A stretch of DNA of 64,000 nt from assembly GCA_014204635.1 (NCBI GenBank), contig JACHLS010000003.1, forward strand, positions 186,001 through 250,000. Reading direction: 5' to 3'. The translations under genes were made by a program, and so were the position numbers. The notes under the pieces were generated by a model. The model saw only the letters and a program-made list of their open reading frames with translations, had not been told where the DNA came from and did no database searches. This DNA is from Sporosarcina luteola (lineage in GTDB: Bacteria; Bacillota; Bacilli; Bacillales_A; Planococcaceae). The first letter of the stretch is position 1; each line of letters starts with the position of its first letter. Below are positions 45,831-54,886 of this stretch, piece by piece.

Positions 45831-47860
45831 TAAATATCCACCACCCCAACACTTTGTACTTCTATCGAAGCTTCCAACTCATTGTATGACAAGACAGGTA
45901 TTTGTGGAAAATACCTTTCCGTTATTTGCCTTAAATACATTCGAATCGCTGGTGAACACAATATGATTGGCGATTGATCCAACAAGGCAACTCTCTCCAC
46001 TTCCCGTGCAATCGACTCCAAAATGTTTTGGGAAATGGATGGATCAATCGAAAGGTAGTTTCCTTGTTCTGTTTGCTGAATGTTGTCTGCTATCTGTTTC
46101 TCCACTTTTCCTGAAACAGTCAGCACTTTTAATGATTGACCGGCTGTTGAATATTGATTAGTGATTTGCCTCGCCAATGATTGCCGGACATATTCAGTCA
46201 ATAACTCCACATCCGAAGTGTATTTTGAATAGTCAGCCAACGTCTCGAATATGATTGGTAAATTACGAATTGACACATGTTCGTTTAAGAGCTTGGCTAA
46301 AACTTTTTGAATTTCACCAATAGATAACGGTGTAGGTGTCAGCTCATCAACAAGGATTGGATAGGTTTCACGCACATGGTCCACAAGTTGTTTCGTTTCT
46401 TGCCGTCCAATCAGATCTGCTGCATTGGCCCGTATTACTTCTGTCAAATGAGTGGACACGACACTTGGCGGATCAACTACAGTGTATCCCATTATCTCGG
46501 CGTCTTCTTTAACCGACTCGGTAATCCATTTCGCAGGTAGGCCAAATGATGGCTCAATCGTTTCAATTCCCTCAATTGAATCATCACCACCGGGGCTCAT
46601 TGCCAAGTAATGGTCTAACAGCAACTCTCCTCTTGCCATTTCATTTCCTTTGACCTTGATGCGATATTCATTGGGCTGCAATTGAATATTATCCCGAATC
46701 CTTACGACCGGTATGACAAGACCGAGTTCCAATGCCAGTTGTCTGCGAATCATGACAACCCTGTCTAAAAGATCTCCACCTTGCTGGGCGTCCACGAGTG
46801 GAATGAGTCCGTAGCCGAATTCGAATTCGATCGGATCTACATTTAACAAGTTCACGACATTTTCCGGACTCTTCATGCCTTCCGTCTCTACTTCTTCCTC
46901 CATCTCGAACAGTTCCTCTGGATTCTCCTCCGGCTTACGGGACATGAAATAAGCGCCTGCAGCTAACGCAGCTGCAATCGGTAGTGTGACAATGTCATTA
47001 ATCGGAGTAGCCAATCCGAGTAATGCAATTGTAACAGCAGCGACATAGAGCAACTTCGGTTGTCCTAAGAGCTGCTTGGTAATGTCCATACCGAGATTGC
47101 CTTCTGATGCCGCACGGGTAACAACGATACCGGTGGCAGTTGAAATGAGAAGAGCCGGAATCTGAGATACAATCCCGTCACCTACCGTCAGCTTAGAGAA
47201 CTGAGTGGCCGCTTCAGCAAATGGCAAGCCCATCTGGGCGACTCCAATGATCATCCCGACAAGCAAGTTGATCATAACAATGATGATCCCTGCGATCGCA
47301 TCTCCTTTTACAAATTTGGTCGCACCATCCATCGCTCCATAGAAATCCGCCTCGTTGCTGACCTTTTCTCTTCGCATGCGTGCTTCCGTTTCGGAAATCA
47401 TACCTGCGTTCAAATCAGCGTCGATACTCATCTGTTTCCCAGGCATCGCATCGAGTGTGAAACGCGCCGCCACTTCTGAAACCCGTTCAGACCCTTTGGT
47501 TATTACGATAAACTGGATTATGATCAAAATGACGAAAACGACGAGCCCGACCACAATATTGCCGCCTGTTACAAACGATCCGAACGTATCCACAACGCCG
47601 CCTGCATCCCCTTCGGATAATATGGCTCGGGTTGTTGACACATTCAGTCCCAGTCGAAACAAAGTCAGCAATAATAAGAGAGAGGGAAAGATCGAAAATT
47701 GCAAAGCCTCTTGCATATTCATCGCTGTGAGAAGAACAAGCAAAGCCAAGGTAATATTAATAATGATCAAAAAGCTAAGCAACCAGGGCGGCAACGGGAT
47801 GACGAGCATCGCAACAATCATAATGACTGCTGCTAACACACCGATATCTTTAAACTGCAT
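45830..47860 (-). CDS. flhA: Flagellar export apparatus protein FlhA
   Basis: FlhA forms the nonameric export gate ring. The 676-residue protein has about eight membrane segments in residues 5-310, the conserved FHIPEP region (RMRREKVSNEADFYGAMDGATKFVKGDAIAG) with charged residues needed for proton use, and a large cytosolic domain (about 330-676) that docks chaperone-substrate pairs. ATG at 47860. It lies 24 bp after flhB, in the standard order. Confidence 0.96.
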   Translation of the reverse strand: MQFKDIGVLAAVIMIVAMLVIPLPPWLLSFLIIINITLALLVLLTAMNMQEALQFSIFPSLLLLLTLFRLGLNVSTTRAILSEGDAGGVVDTFGSFVTGGNIVVGLVVFVILIIIQFIVITKGSERVSEVAARFTLDAMPGKQMSIDADLNAGMISETEARMRREKVSNEADFYGAMDGATKFVKGDAIAGIIIVMINLLVGMIIGVAQMGLPFAEAATQFSKLTVGDGIVSQIPALLISTATGIVVTRAASEGNLGMDITKQLLGQPKLLYVAAVTIALLGLATPINDIVTLPIAAALAAGAYFMSRKPEENPEELFEMEEEVETEGMKSPENVVNLLNVDPIEFEFGYGLIPLVDAQQGGDLLDRVVMIRRQLALELGLVIPVVRIRDNIQLQPNEYRIKVKGNEMARGELLLDHYLAMSPGGDDSIEGIETIEPSFGLPAKWITESVKEDAEIMGYTVVDPPSVVSTHLTEVIRANAADLIGRQETKQLVDHVRETYPILVDELTPTPLSIGEIQKVLAKLLNEHVSIRNLPIIFETLADYSKYTSDVELLTEYVRQSLARQITNQYSTAGQSLKVLTVSGKVEKQIADNIQQTEQGNYLSIDPSISQNILESIAREVERVALLDQSPIILCSPAIRMYLRQITERYFPQIPVLSYNELEASIEVQSVGVVDI

Positions 47861-47884
47861 GTCATCCCCACTTTCTCAATAAAG

Positions 47885-48967
47885 TCATATTTTGCGTTGT
47901 ATCCGATATACATAGGCCAAAATTTCAGCCACCGTTTTAAAGAATTGCTCGGGAATACGGTCGCCTATTTCAGTTTCATCGTAAAGAGCCCGTGCCAATG
48001 GTCTGTTTTCAACCATGACAATATCATGTTCTTTGGCAATCAGCTTGATTTTCTGAGCTACGAAATCAACGCCTTTTGCCACGATAATTGGCGCATCCAT
48101 ATCCTTATCCTCGTACTTCAAGGCAATTGCGTAATGGGTTGGATTCGTGATGACAACGTCCGCTTTGGGCACTTCTTGCATCATCCGCCTCATCGCCATT
48201 TCGCGTTGCCGCTGCTTAATACGAGACTTGATGATCGGATCGCCTTCCGAATTTTTATATTCATCCTTGATGTCCTGTTTTGACATCCGAAGGTTTTTTT
48301 CATAATCATACTTCTGATAGAAATAGTCCAAAACTGATATGAATAAAAGGACAAAAGAAGCCACAATGCCCATGAGAGCAACAAGTTGTCCGACCGTCAC
48401 GAGCGTATCATGAGGCGTTTTGAACGCGAGCCCAAGGACTTTGTCGATATTCATCATGACGATCAATGTGGTAACGGAGCCGATAAAAGTGATTTTCAAA
48501 AGTGACTTCAGCAATTCCACTATGGCACGGATTGAAAAGATCCTCTTCAGCCCTTTGATCGGGTCAATTTTTTTCAAGTCAAACTTCAGCGGTTCCCCTG
48601 TGAAGAGCAAACCAAATTGAATCAGGTTTCCAGCAACTCCCGCGACAACTGCAATCAGCATGACCGGCAAGAGAATGTAAGCCATCTGCTTCACCATTTC
48701 TATGTAAATGAGCATCGCACCATCTTGATCTAATTGGTCGATCGACAGATATTCATTAAAGGTGTGCTCAAAGAATACAAAAAAATGCTCTCTCATAAAA
48801 CCGGCTGCAAAAAACAAAAAGAGAAAAACTAAAAGCAAAACAATGGCACTTGTCACATCTTGACTCTTTAAAACTTGTCCTTTTTTTCGAGAGTCTTGAC
48901 GCTTCTTCGGAGTGGCTTTTTCTGTTTTCTCACCGGCAAAGAATTGTAAATCGAGCCGCAGCAACAA
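47885..48967 (-). CDS. flhB: Flagellar export switch protein FlhB
   Basis: FlhB switches export from hook to filament substrates by self-cleavage. It has LDLQFFAGEKTEKATPKKRQDSR at the N-terminus, four membrane segments (about 35-220) and the cleavage motif NPTH in VVITNPTHYAIALKYE near residue 270. The chosen start is TTG at 48967, directly after the fliR TGA, with AGGAGG 8 nt upstream; it matches the start of B. subtilis FlhB. The GTG at 48976 overlaps the AGGAGG. Confidence 0.93.
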   Translation of the reverse strand: MLLRLDLQFFAGEKTEKATPKKRQDSRKKGQVLKSQDVTSAIVLLLVFLFLFFAAGFMREHFFVFFEHTFNEYLSIDQLDQDGAMLIYIEMVKQMAYILLPVMLIAVVAGVAGNLIQFGLLFTGEPLKFDLKKIDPIKGLKRIFSIRAIVELLKSLLKITFIGSVTTLIVMMNIDKVLGLAFKTPHDTLVTVGQLVALMGIVASFVLLFISVLDYFYQKYDYEKNLRMSKQDIKDEYKNSEGDPIIKSRIKQRQREMAMRRMMQEVPKADVVITNPTHYAIALKYEDKDMDAPIIVAKGVDFVAQKIKLIAKEHDIVMVENRPLARALYDETEIGDRIPEQFFKTVAEILAYVYRIQRKI

Positions 48968-48968
48968 C

Positions 48969-49745
48969 TCAGCCACCTCCTAAAATGATCATCAACCCGC
49001 GCATAGAGGACATCATGACTTCAAACAACTTCTGCATCACAGCAATCATGACACCGGCCATTGTTGCAAGGACTAGAAAACTGACCCCAATCTTGATTGG
49101 AAAACCAACTACGAAAATATTCAATTGGGGAACGGTCCTTGCGGTAATTCCTAGCGCCAAATCCACTAAAAACAAGGTAGCGACAATCGGAATGGACATT
49201 TGAAACGCAATGGCAAACGTCATAACAAACGTTCTCACGACAAACTCGATTAATCTCTCTTCTGCAAAAGCCGGCCATAAGTGATCCACCGATATAAATT
49301 GATAACTATAAAAGATTCCATCCAGCAGCATATGGTGGCCATTTAACGTCAGCAGCAACAGCATCGCCAGAACATTAAAAAACTGGCCGAGCAATGGTGA
49401 TTGGGCGCCGGTTTGCGGATCAATGACATTCGCAATCGCAAAACCCATTTGAAAGTCGATAAACCCTCCCGCAATCTGAATAGCGGAGACGACAATATAC
49501 GCGATCATCCCGATAAAGAGACCGACCATTGCTTCTTTCATAATGAGGAGAAAATAGGTCCCATCTATTTCAAACGGCGGAACATCCATCGTAAAAACGA
49601 TCATCCACGCAAGCAATGCGGCAAAAATGATGCGATGTGTCGTTGGAATCGCACGATAGGAAAACAACGGAACAGTTAGTATGAATGCTGAAACTCTCGT
49701 CAAAATTAACAGGTACAACGGGAAAGATGGCAAAAACTGTTCCAT
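48969..49745 (-). CDS. fliR: Flagellar export apparatus protein FliR
   Basis: FliR is a core subunit of the FliPQR export pore. The 258-residue protein is almost entirely hydrophobic with about six membrane segments and the family stretches LTRVSAFILTVPLFSYRAIPTTHR and MGFAIANVIDPQTGAQSPLLGQF. It ends MLLGGG-like (MRGLMIILGGG). ATG at 49745 overlaps nothing and is 5 bp after the fliQ stop. Confidence 0.94.
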   Translation of the reverse strand: MEQFLPSFPLYLLILTRVSAFILTVPLFSYRAIPTTHRIIFAALLAWMIVFTMDVPPFEIDGTYFLLIMKEAMVGLFIGMIAYIVVSAIQIAGGFIDFQMGFAIANVIDPQTGAQSPLLGQFFNVLAMLLLLTLNGHHMLLDGIFYSYQFISVDHLWPAFAEERLIEFVVRTFVMTFAIAFQMSIPIVATLFLVDLALGITARTVPQLNIFVVGFPIKIGVSFLVLATMAGVMIAVMQKLFEVMMSSMRGLMIILGGG

Positions 49746-49749
49746 TCCA

Positions 49750-50019
49750 TCACCCGATAAACCGAGTCAGATTATCAAAAATATCGGAAGCGAATGATGT
49801 GACACGCGATAACATCCATGGTCCGAAAAAGATGAGGGCGACAAGTACGGCAATAATCTTTGGCACAAACGCCAAGGTTTGTTCCTGTATTTGTGTCGTC
49901 GCTTGAAAAATACTGACGAGCAAACCTGTCACCAGCGCGACAATCAATAACGGACCGGAAGTCAAAAGTATGACCCAAACCGAACGTTCCGCGATGGATA
50001 TGACCATTTCTCCCGACAT
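49750..50019 (-). CDS. fliQ: Flagellar export apparatus protein FliQ
   Basis: This 89-residue protein has two membrane hairpins and the conserved QEQTLAFVPK segment of FliQ/SctS. It begins MSGEMVISIAERSVWVILLTSGPLL. ATG at 50019 follows CAGGAGG. Four copies line the FliP5-FliR1 export pore in known structures. It lies between fliP and fliR as expected. Confidence 0.95.
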   Translation of the reverse strand: MSGEMVISIAERSVWVILLTSGPLLIVALVTGLLVSIFQATTQIQEQTLAFVPKIIAVLVALIFFGPWMLSRVTSFASDIFDNLTRFIG

Positions 50020-50060
50020 ATGGATCCTCCTGACTACTCATGTATTCTCTGTTCTTATAG

Positions 50061-50726
50061 CTAAAAACTTTGCAACAATGATTTTATGATCAAATACCAT
50101 CCATCCACTAAGACGAAAAGCAATATTTTAAACGGCAGTGAAATCATGACAGGCGGCAACATCATCATCCCCATAGACATGAGAACACTCGCAACAATCA
50201 TATCGATGACAAGGAAAGGAATAAATATCATGAAACCCATTTGAAAGGCCGTTTTCAATTCACTTAATGCGAACGCAGGAACGAGCATGGTGAGTGGGAT
50301 ATCTTCCATCTTTTCCGGTCGCTCCGCCTCATTATAACGGAGGAAAAGCTCCAGATCCTTCTGTCTCGTATGCTTGCTCATGAATTCTTTAAATGGAAGG
50401 CTTGCTTTGTCATATGCTTCATCCAATGTGATTTCTTCGTTGAACAAAGGAGTCAGCGCTGTCTCATTCACTTGTTGAAAAGTAGGAGCCATGATGAAAA
50501 ATGTCAAGAACATCGCCAAGCCCACAAGCACCTGATTCGGGGGCATCTGTTGGGTGGCAAGTGCGGTTCTGACAAACGACAAGACGATGATGATCCTTGC
50601 AAAGGAAGTCATCAAAATTAAAATGGCCGGCGCTACAGAAAGGACAGTTAGCAAGAGAAGCATTTTGATGGATGTCGAAACATTTTCCGGATTACTATCC
50701 GAAAAGAATTGCATAAAATCATTCAT
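50061..50726 (-). CDS. fliP: Flagellar export apparatus protein FliP
   Basis: FliP forms the pentameric export pore. The 221-residue protein shows [46 protein letters not shown], the periplasm-facing [20 protein letters not shown] and [30 protein letters not shown]. It has no long cleavable signal but an amphipathic start ([12 protein letters not shown]). The start overlaps fliO by 8 bp. Confidence 0.96.
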   Translation of the reverse strand: MNDFMQFFSDSNPENVSTSIKMLLLLTVLSVAPAILILMTSFARIIIVLSFVRTALATQQMPPNQVLVGLAMFLTFFIMAPTFQQVNETALTPLFNEEITLDEAYDKASLPFKEFMSKHTRQKDLELFLRYNEAERPEKMEDIPLTMLVPAFALSELKTAFQMGFMIFIPFLVIDMIVASVLMSMGMMMLPPVMISLPFKILLFVLVDGWYLIIKSLLQSF

Positions 50727-51408
50727 CTTTTCTGTTCTCCTTTTCCTCCAACCGCTTCATGTGATGTTTTCTATCCGCCTTCATTTGCTCGATCCGCTCA
50801 CTAAAAAGCTGCCCGAATTGTTTTTCATCCTGACCGTCTTTGGACGCTTGCTGAACTTCCTTCTTTGTTACCTTGGAGAACAGACGGTCCAATAAACCAT
50901 CCGCCAATGTTTCATCGCTGTCTTCAAAGTAGTTTTGCAGACGTCTGATTTCCTCAGGATCTGTTATCTCCTTGAGCAATTCGACATTTTCCCCCACACC
51001 TACAATATAGTAGGCATCTCCAATATTCACGAGTTGAATAGATTTCTGTTGGCCTAACGCCAAGCCGCCTAAGTTTTTCATTAATTTGTTCGACTGATAC
51101 GATTTGTTTTTGCGGTTAATGAATTTCAGCAAGACGAATAACAGGCCGATCACGAAAACAAAGGCGAATAATGTCTTGCCATAATCAAGCCAAGACAAAC
51201 CGACAGCTGCCCCGTCGCCGGGACGGTCAGCAGCTGGCATTTCATTTTCGGTATCAGGTTTTTCGTCTTGCCCAGTATTTTTTCCATAGTAGTCCGAAAC
51301 AAATTTGCTTGTATCGGCATCCGCTTTGACAAAAGATTCGTCAGAAATGAGTACTATGGCAACAAGCAAGAGCGCTGATAACAAACGAAAAATGACTGTT
51401 TTCTTCAT
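50719..51408 (-). CDS. fliO: Flagellar biosynthesis protein FliO (FliZ)
   Basis: This 229-residue protein has an N-terminal signal or anchor helix ([19 protein letters not shown]), an extracellular acidic stretch, one membrane segment ([19 protein letters not shown], about 88-106) and a small FliO domain ([33 protein letters not shown]). A charged cytosolic tail follows. FliO helps FliP assemble. It sits between cheY and fliP, matching B. subtilis fliO/fliZ (219 residues). Confidence 0.92.
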   Translation of the reverse strand: MKKTVIFRLLSALLLVAIVLISDESFVKADADTSKFVSDYYGKNTGQDEKPDTENEMPAADRPGDGAAVGLSWLDYGKTLFAFVFVIGLLFVLLKFINRKNKSYQSNKLMKNLGGLALGQQKSIQLVNIGDAYYIVGVGENVELLKEITDPEEIRRLQNYFEDSDETLADGLLDRLFSKVTKKEVQQASKDGQDEKQFGQLFSERIEQMKADRKHHMKRLEEKENRKDE

Positions 51409-51412
51409 TCGC

Positions 51413-51775
51413 TTATCCTAGTGCTTTTTGAATTGCTTCGACCACTCGATCTGCTTGGAACGGTTTGACGATAAAATCTTTGGCACCCGCTTGGATTGCA
51501 TCGATGACCATCGCTTGTTGTCCCATTGCCGAACACATAATGATGGTAGCAGACGGATCTTTCGCTTTGATTGCCTTAAGCGCAGCGATTCCATCCATTT
51601 CCGGCATTGTAATATCCATCGTGACAAGATCGGGTTTTAGATCGAAATATTTTTCGACTGCTTGCGAGCCATCCGCCGCTTCACCGACAACTTCAAAATT
51701 ATTTTTTGTTAAAATATCTTTAATCATCATACGCATGAAAGCAGCGTCGTCTACTATTAAAATACGTTTACTCAT
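51413..51775 (-). CDS. cheY: Chemotaxis response regulator CheY
   Basis: CheY-P binds the flagellar switch. The 120-residue single receiver domain shows RILIVDDAAFMRMMI with the acidic pair, the phosphorylation Asp in DLVTMDITMPEMDG, the Thr/Ser region IIMCSAMGQQ and Lys in AKDFIVKPFQ. ATG at 51775 has GGGAGCC-type spacing upstream (AGGAGGC about 8 nt away). It lies directly after fliY, its phosphatase. Confidence 0.97.
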   Translation of the reverse strand: MSKRILIVDDAAFMRMMIKDILTKNNFEVVGEAADGSQAVEKYFDLKPDLVTMDITMPEMDGIAALKAIKAKDPSATIIMCSAMGQQAMVIDAIQAGAKDFIVKPFQADRVVEAIQKALG

Positions 51776-51796
51776 TTTATGGGAGCCTCCTAGTAT

Positions 51797-53008
51797 CTAT
51801 CGTAAATTATTTAATCGCTCTGTTTGACTTAAAATATCAGTAATGCGCACACCGAAGTTCTCGTCGATGACGACGACTTCTCCTTTGGCGACATGCCGAT
51901 TGTTGACAAGAATATCCACGGGTTCCCCAGCCAGTTTATCCAGCTCGATGATGGACCCGCTCGATAACTCTAGAATTTCTTTCACGGAACGTTTTGTCCG
52001 GCCCAGTTCAACTGTTACATTGAGTGGAATATCCAGCAACATATTCAAATTATTTGTTTCCGCATGACTTAAAGAAGGTGACTCAAAATTAGCAAATTGC
52101 GCTTGTTGCACATGAACTTGCGGCTGTGGGCTTTGATGCCTTGGAGGCAATTGAGTCGCAGGTTGCCCATAGCTCGGCACACTTGGCTGATCTTGCTGAT
52201 ACTCATATGAATGTCTGCTTGTTTCATGAGTCGGCTGCTGTTCAACCCGAGGCTGCTCCGTTTGAACTGGTCTTGCCGGGGCCTCTACCGCTGCCGCCGC
52301 TTCTGCATTGGTTCCTTCGTCAAGCAATGAACCTACCAATTTCTTTCCGAAGTCTAATGGGAACAATTGCATAATATTTGAGTCGATTAATGTACCTACT
52401 TTTAATTCGAACGAAACTCTAATAAGAGGATTTTCATCCGGTATATGCTCCATTCCCTCGTCTGCCTGGACATCCATCAAATCGATTGTCGGTGGAGAAA
52501 TATCAACCTTTTTACTAAAAACGGTTGACATGGATGTCGCCGCTGATCCCATCATTTGATTCATCGCTTCTTGGACAGCACTCAAATGAATTTCATTTAA
52601 TTCTTCTTGGGGGCTCAGTCCATCTCCCCCCAGCATCAAATCAGCAATGATAGCTGCATCACTCTGCTTGATAACCAAGAGATTAATGCCATTTAAGCCC
52701 TCCGTGTACTCTACTTGGATTGCCACATACGGATGAATGAATTCTGATTCCAAAATGGAACGATCAATCACTGAAATAGAAGGCGTTGTAATCTCCACTT
52801 TTTGTCCTAATAACGAAGACAGCGCCGTAGCAGAACTGCCGAACGAAATATTTCCAATTTCACCTAACGCATCTTGTTCAATTGCACTCAAATGATCTTC
52901 CGTTCGAATGCTGTCAGGGGAATCATTTGTCTCCTCAGCAGCCGGTAATGGTTCTCCCCGTAACAGCGCTTCAATTTCTTCCTGGGAAAGAATATTATCA
53001 CTCATCAT
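51797..53008 (-). CDS. fliY: Flagellar motor switch phosphatase FliY
   Basis: FliY is the FliN-like C-ring protein that also removes phosphate from CheY. From ATG at 53008 it has 403 residues: an N-terminal CheY-binding segment (DNILSQEEIEALLRGE), the CheC-like domain with two E-x2-N helices (ALGEIGNISFGSSATALSSLLG, VQEAMNQMMGSAATSMSTVF), a Pro/Gln-rich linker (about 235-315) and the C-terminal SpoA/FliN domain (LLDIPLNVTVELGRTKRSVKEILELSSGS). The 53008 or 53005 ATG has GGAGGGG 6-9 nt upstream; 53023 does not. Confidence 0.94.
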   Translation of the reverse strand: MMSDNILSQEEIEALLRGEPLPAAEETNDSPDSIRTEDHLSAIEQDALGEIGNISFGSSATALSSLLGQKVEITTPSISVIDRSILESEFIHPYVAIQVEYTEGLNGINLLVIKQSDAAIIADLMLGGDGLSPQEELNEIHLSAVQEAMNQMMGSAATSMSTVFSKKVDISPPTIDLMDVQADEGMEHIPDENPLIRVSFELKVGTLIDSNIMQLFPLDFGKKLVGSLLDEGTNAEAAAAVEAPARPVQTEQPRVEQQPTHETSRHSYEYQQDQPSVPSYGQPATQLPPRHQSPQPQVHVQQAQFANFESPSLSHAETNNLNMLLDIPLNVTVELGRTKRSVKEILELSSGSIIELDKLAGEPVDILVNNRHVAKGEVVVIDENFGVRITDILSQTERLNNLR

Positions 53009-53996
53009 CTTCATCCCCTCCATTCCATGTATCTATTATTTGAACAGCCATGCGATTTCGCAAATGACCCGGTTGCCCGACAAATTTCGGCAGATCGCCG
53101 ACCTTAATCATGAGTGGATCATCGATTTTGCTGTTTAATGAAATGACATCCCCTTGTTGTAAATAGAGGAAATCCTCCACGGAGATTGTCCCTTGTCCCA
53201 GCTCGGTAACGATCGGTAATGTCGCTTGTTTTAACCGTTTCTCAAGTCGCTGGCTCTGTTCAGGTGAAGGTTCTTTTTTATTTGACTGCATCCAATACCG
53301 GACCGACAAATTAGGAACAATCGGTTCCAACACGACATGCGGAATACAAATGTTAATCATGCCGCTTGATTCGCCGATTTGGATATTAAACGAGATAACC
53401 ACCACTGTCTCATTTGGCGAAATCATTTGAAGGAACTGAGGATTCACTTCCATCTCCGTCAAATACGGATCGATTTCGATGATGCCTGTCCATGCTTCCC
53501 GTAAGTTGTCAAATGATCGCTCAAAGAGATTTGTTAAGATCTTCGTTTCGATTTCAGTCATGTTGTCCACTTTTCCCGGACCTTCCCCAACTCCGCCCAT
53601 CAGTCGATCCAGCATGGAATAGGCGACATTAGGATTGACCTCCATCAAAATGTTTCCTTCAAGCGGAGGGACTTCAAAAATATTGATCAACGTCATATTC
53701 GGAATCGAACGGATGAACTCCTCGAAAGGGATCTGATCGACGGAGGCGACGTTAATCTGAATATAGGTCCGCAATTGAGCAGAAAAATAGGTCGTCAACA
53801 AGCGGGCGAAATTTTCGTGAATCCTTGTTAAACTGCGGATTTGATCTTTTGAGAAGCGAAGCGCTCGCTTGAAGTCGTAAACCTTCACCTTGCGAGTCTC
53901 CTCATCCTTTTTCATGTCTTCCGCTGACATTTCACCTGTCGATAATGCGGACAGCAGAGCATCAATTTCACTTTGAGATAAAATATCTCCCGACAT
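52998..53996 (-). CDS. fliM: Flagellar motor switch protein FliM
   Basis: FliM forms the C-ring middle and binds CheY-P. The 332-residue protein has the N-terminal CheY-binding motif (GDILSQSEIDALLSALS), the CheC-like middle domain (about 45-225, RIHENFARLLTTYFSAQLRTYI) and the C-terminal SpoA domain (ATLPIVTELGQGTISVEDFLYLQQGDVISLN). ATG at 53996. It overlaps fliY by about 11 bp. Length equals B. subtilis FliM. Confidence 0.97.
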   Translation of the reverse strand: MSGDILSQSEIDALLSALSTGEMSAEDMKKDEETRKVKVYDFKRALRFSKDQIRSLTRIHENFARLLTTYFSAQLRTYIQINVASVDQIPFEEFIRSIPNMTLINIFEVPPLEGNILMEVNPNVAYSMLDRLMGGVGEGPGKVDNMTEIETKILTNLFERSFDNLREAWTGIIEIDPYLTEMEVNPQFLQMISPNETVVVISFNIQIGESSGMINICIPHVVLEPIVPNLSVRYWMQSNKKEPSPEQSQRLEKRLKQATLPIVTELGQGTISVEDFLYLQQGDVISLNSKIDDPLMIKVGDLPKFVGQPGHLRNRMAVQIIDTWNGGDEDDE

Positions 53997-54036
53997 ATGG
54001 CCACCCCCCTCGTTCCTTCACAATTCCATCCTCAAA

Positions 54037-54465
54037 TTATTGGATGATATAACTAACGATATATACTTTTTGAATATCCCCTTCTTGCATGAGAGGATTC
54101 AATTGTGATTTGATGGAATCCTCAAAAGCCTGCTTCCCTGCTTTGCCTTCCAAATCTTTAGAAGTCATTTCAGAGAGCTCCTGAATAACAATGTTATTCA
54201 CTTGGAAATCGCGTTTTGCCAATTCTTCCGCCGCTTTTTTATTATCCGTTTGGATTTTCAAAGAGATTCGAATGAACTGCCGACCCGCGAGATTCGTTGT
54301 AATTTCTGGCACGTCGACCGTTGTTTCTAAAATTTCATCGATAGATGGTTCTTTTGCTCCATCTGCACTTTTATTGAAATTTAGAGCTAGAATTAGACCG
54401 ACAACACCAACTAATGTAATGACGACTAAAATGATGAGTGTGATAGTAAGTGCTTTATTCTTCAT
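54037..54465 (-). CDS. fliL: Flagellar basal body-associated protein FliL
   Basis: FliL sits around the stator. The 142-residue protein has one N-terminal membrane helix (ALTITLIILVVITLVGVVGLILAL), a short linker and the extracellular SPFH-like domain (VDVPEITTNLAGRQFIRISLKIQTDNKKAAEEL, ending VYIVSYIIQ). It overlaps flbD by 11 bp, in standard order before fliM. Confidence 0.93.
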   Translation of the reverse strand: MKNKALTITLIILVVITLVGVVGLILALNFNKSADGAKEPSIDEILETTVDVPEITTNLAGRQFIRISLKIQTDNKKAAEELAKRDFQVNNIVIQELSEMTSKDLEGKAGKQAFEDSIKSQLNPLMQEGDIQKVYIVSYIIQ

Positions 54466-54676
54466 CTTCTTCCCCCCGGATGTGCGGATTCGATAAGAGC
54501 TGAACCGACTGATAAAATGCGATGATACGGCGATTGACCTCGTCTATCGGATCGAGGACGACATACTTGGAACCAGTCGTCAGCGTGATCGTCGTATCGG
54601 GGAACGATTCGACTTTCTCTATGTACAATGCATTCAACGTAAACGTCGTGCCGTTCAATCGTGTGACTTGTATCAT
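54455..54676 (-). CDS. flbD: Flagellar protein FlbD (SwrD)
   Basis: This 73-residue FlbD/SwrD protein begins MIQVTRLNGTTFTLNALYIEKVE and contains PDTTITLTTGSKYVVLDPIDEV. SwrD in B. subtilis raises flagellar motor power for swarming. ATG at 54676 matches the family, but its nearest Shine-Dalgarno (AAGGAGGG, 54708-54715) is 31 nt away across a 7-bp GC hairpin. A second in-frame ATG (54694) lies in the hairpin loop 13 nt from that site and would add six residues. Start uncertain. Confidence 0.87.
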   Translation of the reverse strand: MIQVTRLNGTTFTLNALYIEKVESFPDTTITLTTGSKYVVLDPIDEVNRRIIAFYQSVQLLSNPHIRGEEDEE

Positions 54677-54683
54677 ATGTAAG

Positions 54684-54705
54684 GGGCCGGGCATAGAGCC
54701 GGCCC
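54684..54705 (-). promoter_or_regulatory. GC hairpin between the flbD Shine-Dalgarno and start codon
   Basis: GGGCCGG (54699-54705 on the minus strand) pairs with CCGGCCC (54684-54690) around an 8-nt loop that holds an ATG. It is placed exactly between AAGGAGGG and the conserved flbD start. It may bring the two together or hinder initiation. Confidence 0.55.
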
Positions 54706-54803
54706 GACCCTCCTTTTATACCTATTATAAATGTTAGTTGATTAGTAGTATATAAAAAAATTAATAATTTCTTTTACATATTATTGTAAATATTAATAGG
54801 GTG

Positions 54804-54826
54804 CTAGGTGCCCAGCAGGCACCTAG
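54804..54826 (-). terminator. Stem-loop after flgE
   Basis: CTAGGTGCC pairs perfectly with GGCACCTAG around a 5-nt loop, about 60 nt after the flgE stop. No immediate T-run follows on the minus strand, but the next 50 nt are very A+T-rich. It may end or process part of the transcript inside the fla/che operon. Confidence 0.45.
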
Positions 54827-54886
54827 TATTCTACTGAACCAGCAAAGATTCATGTACACAAATCATAATATTAATATCATCTTAAT

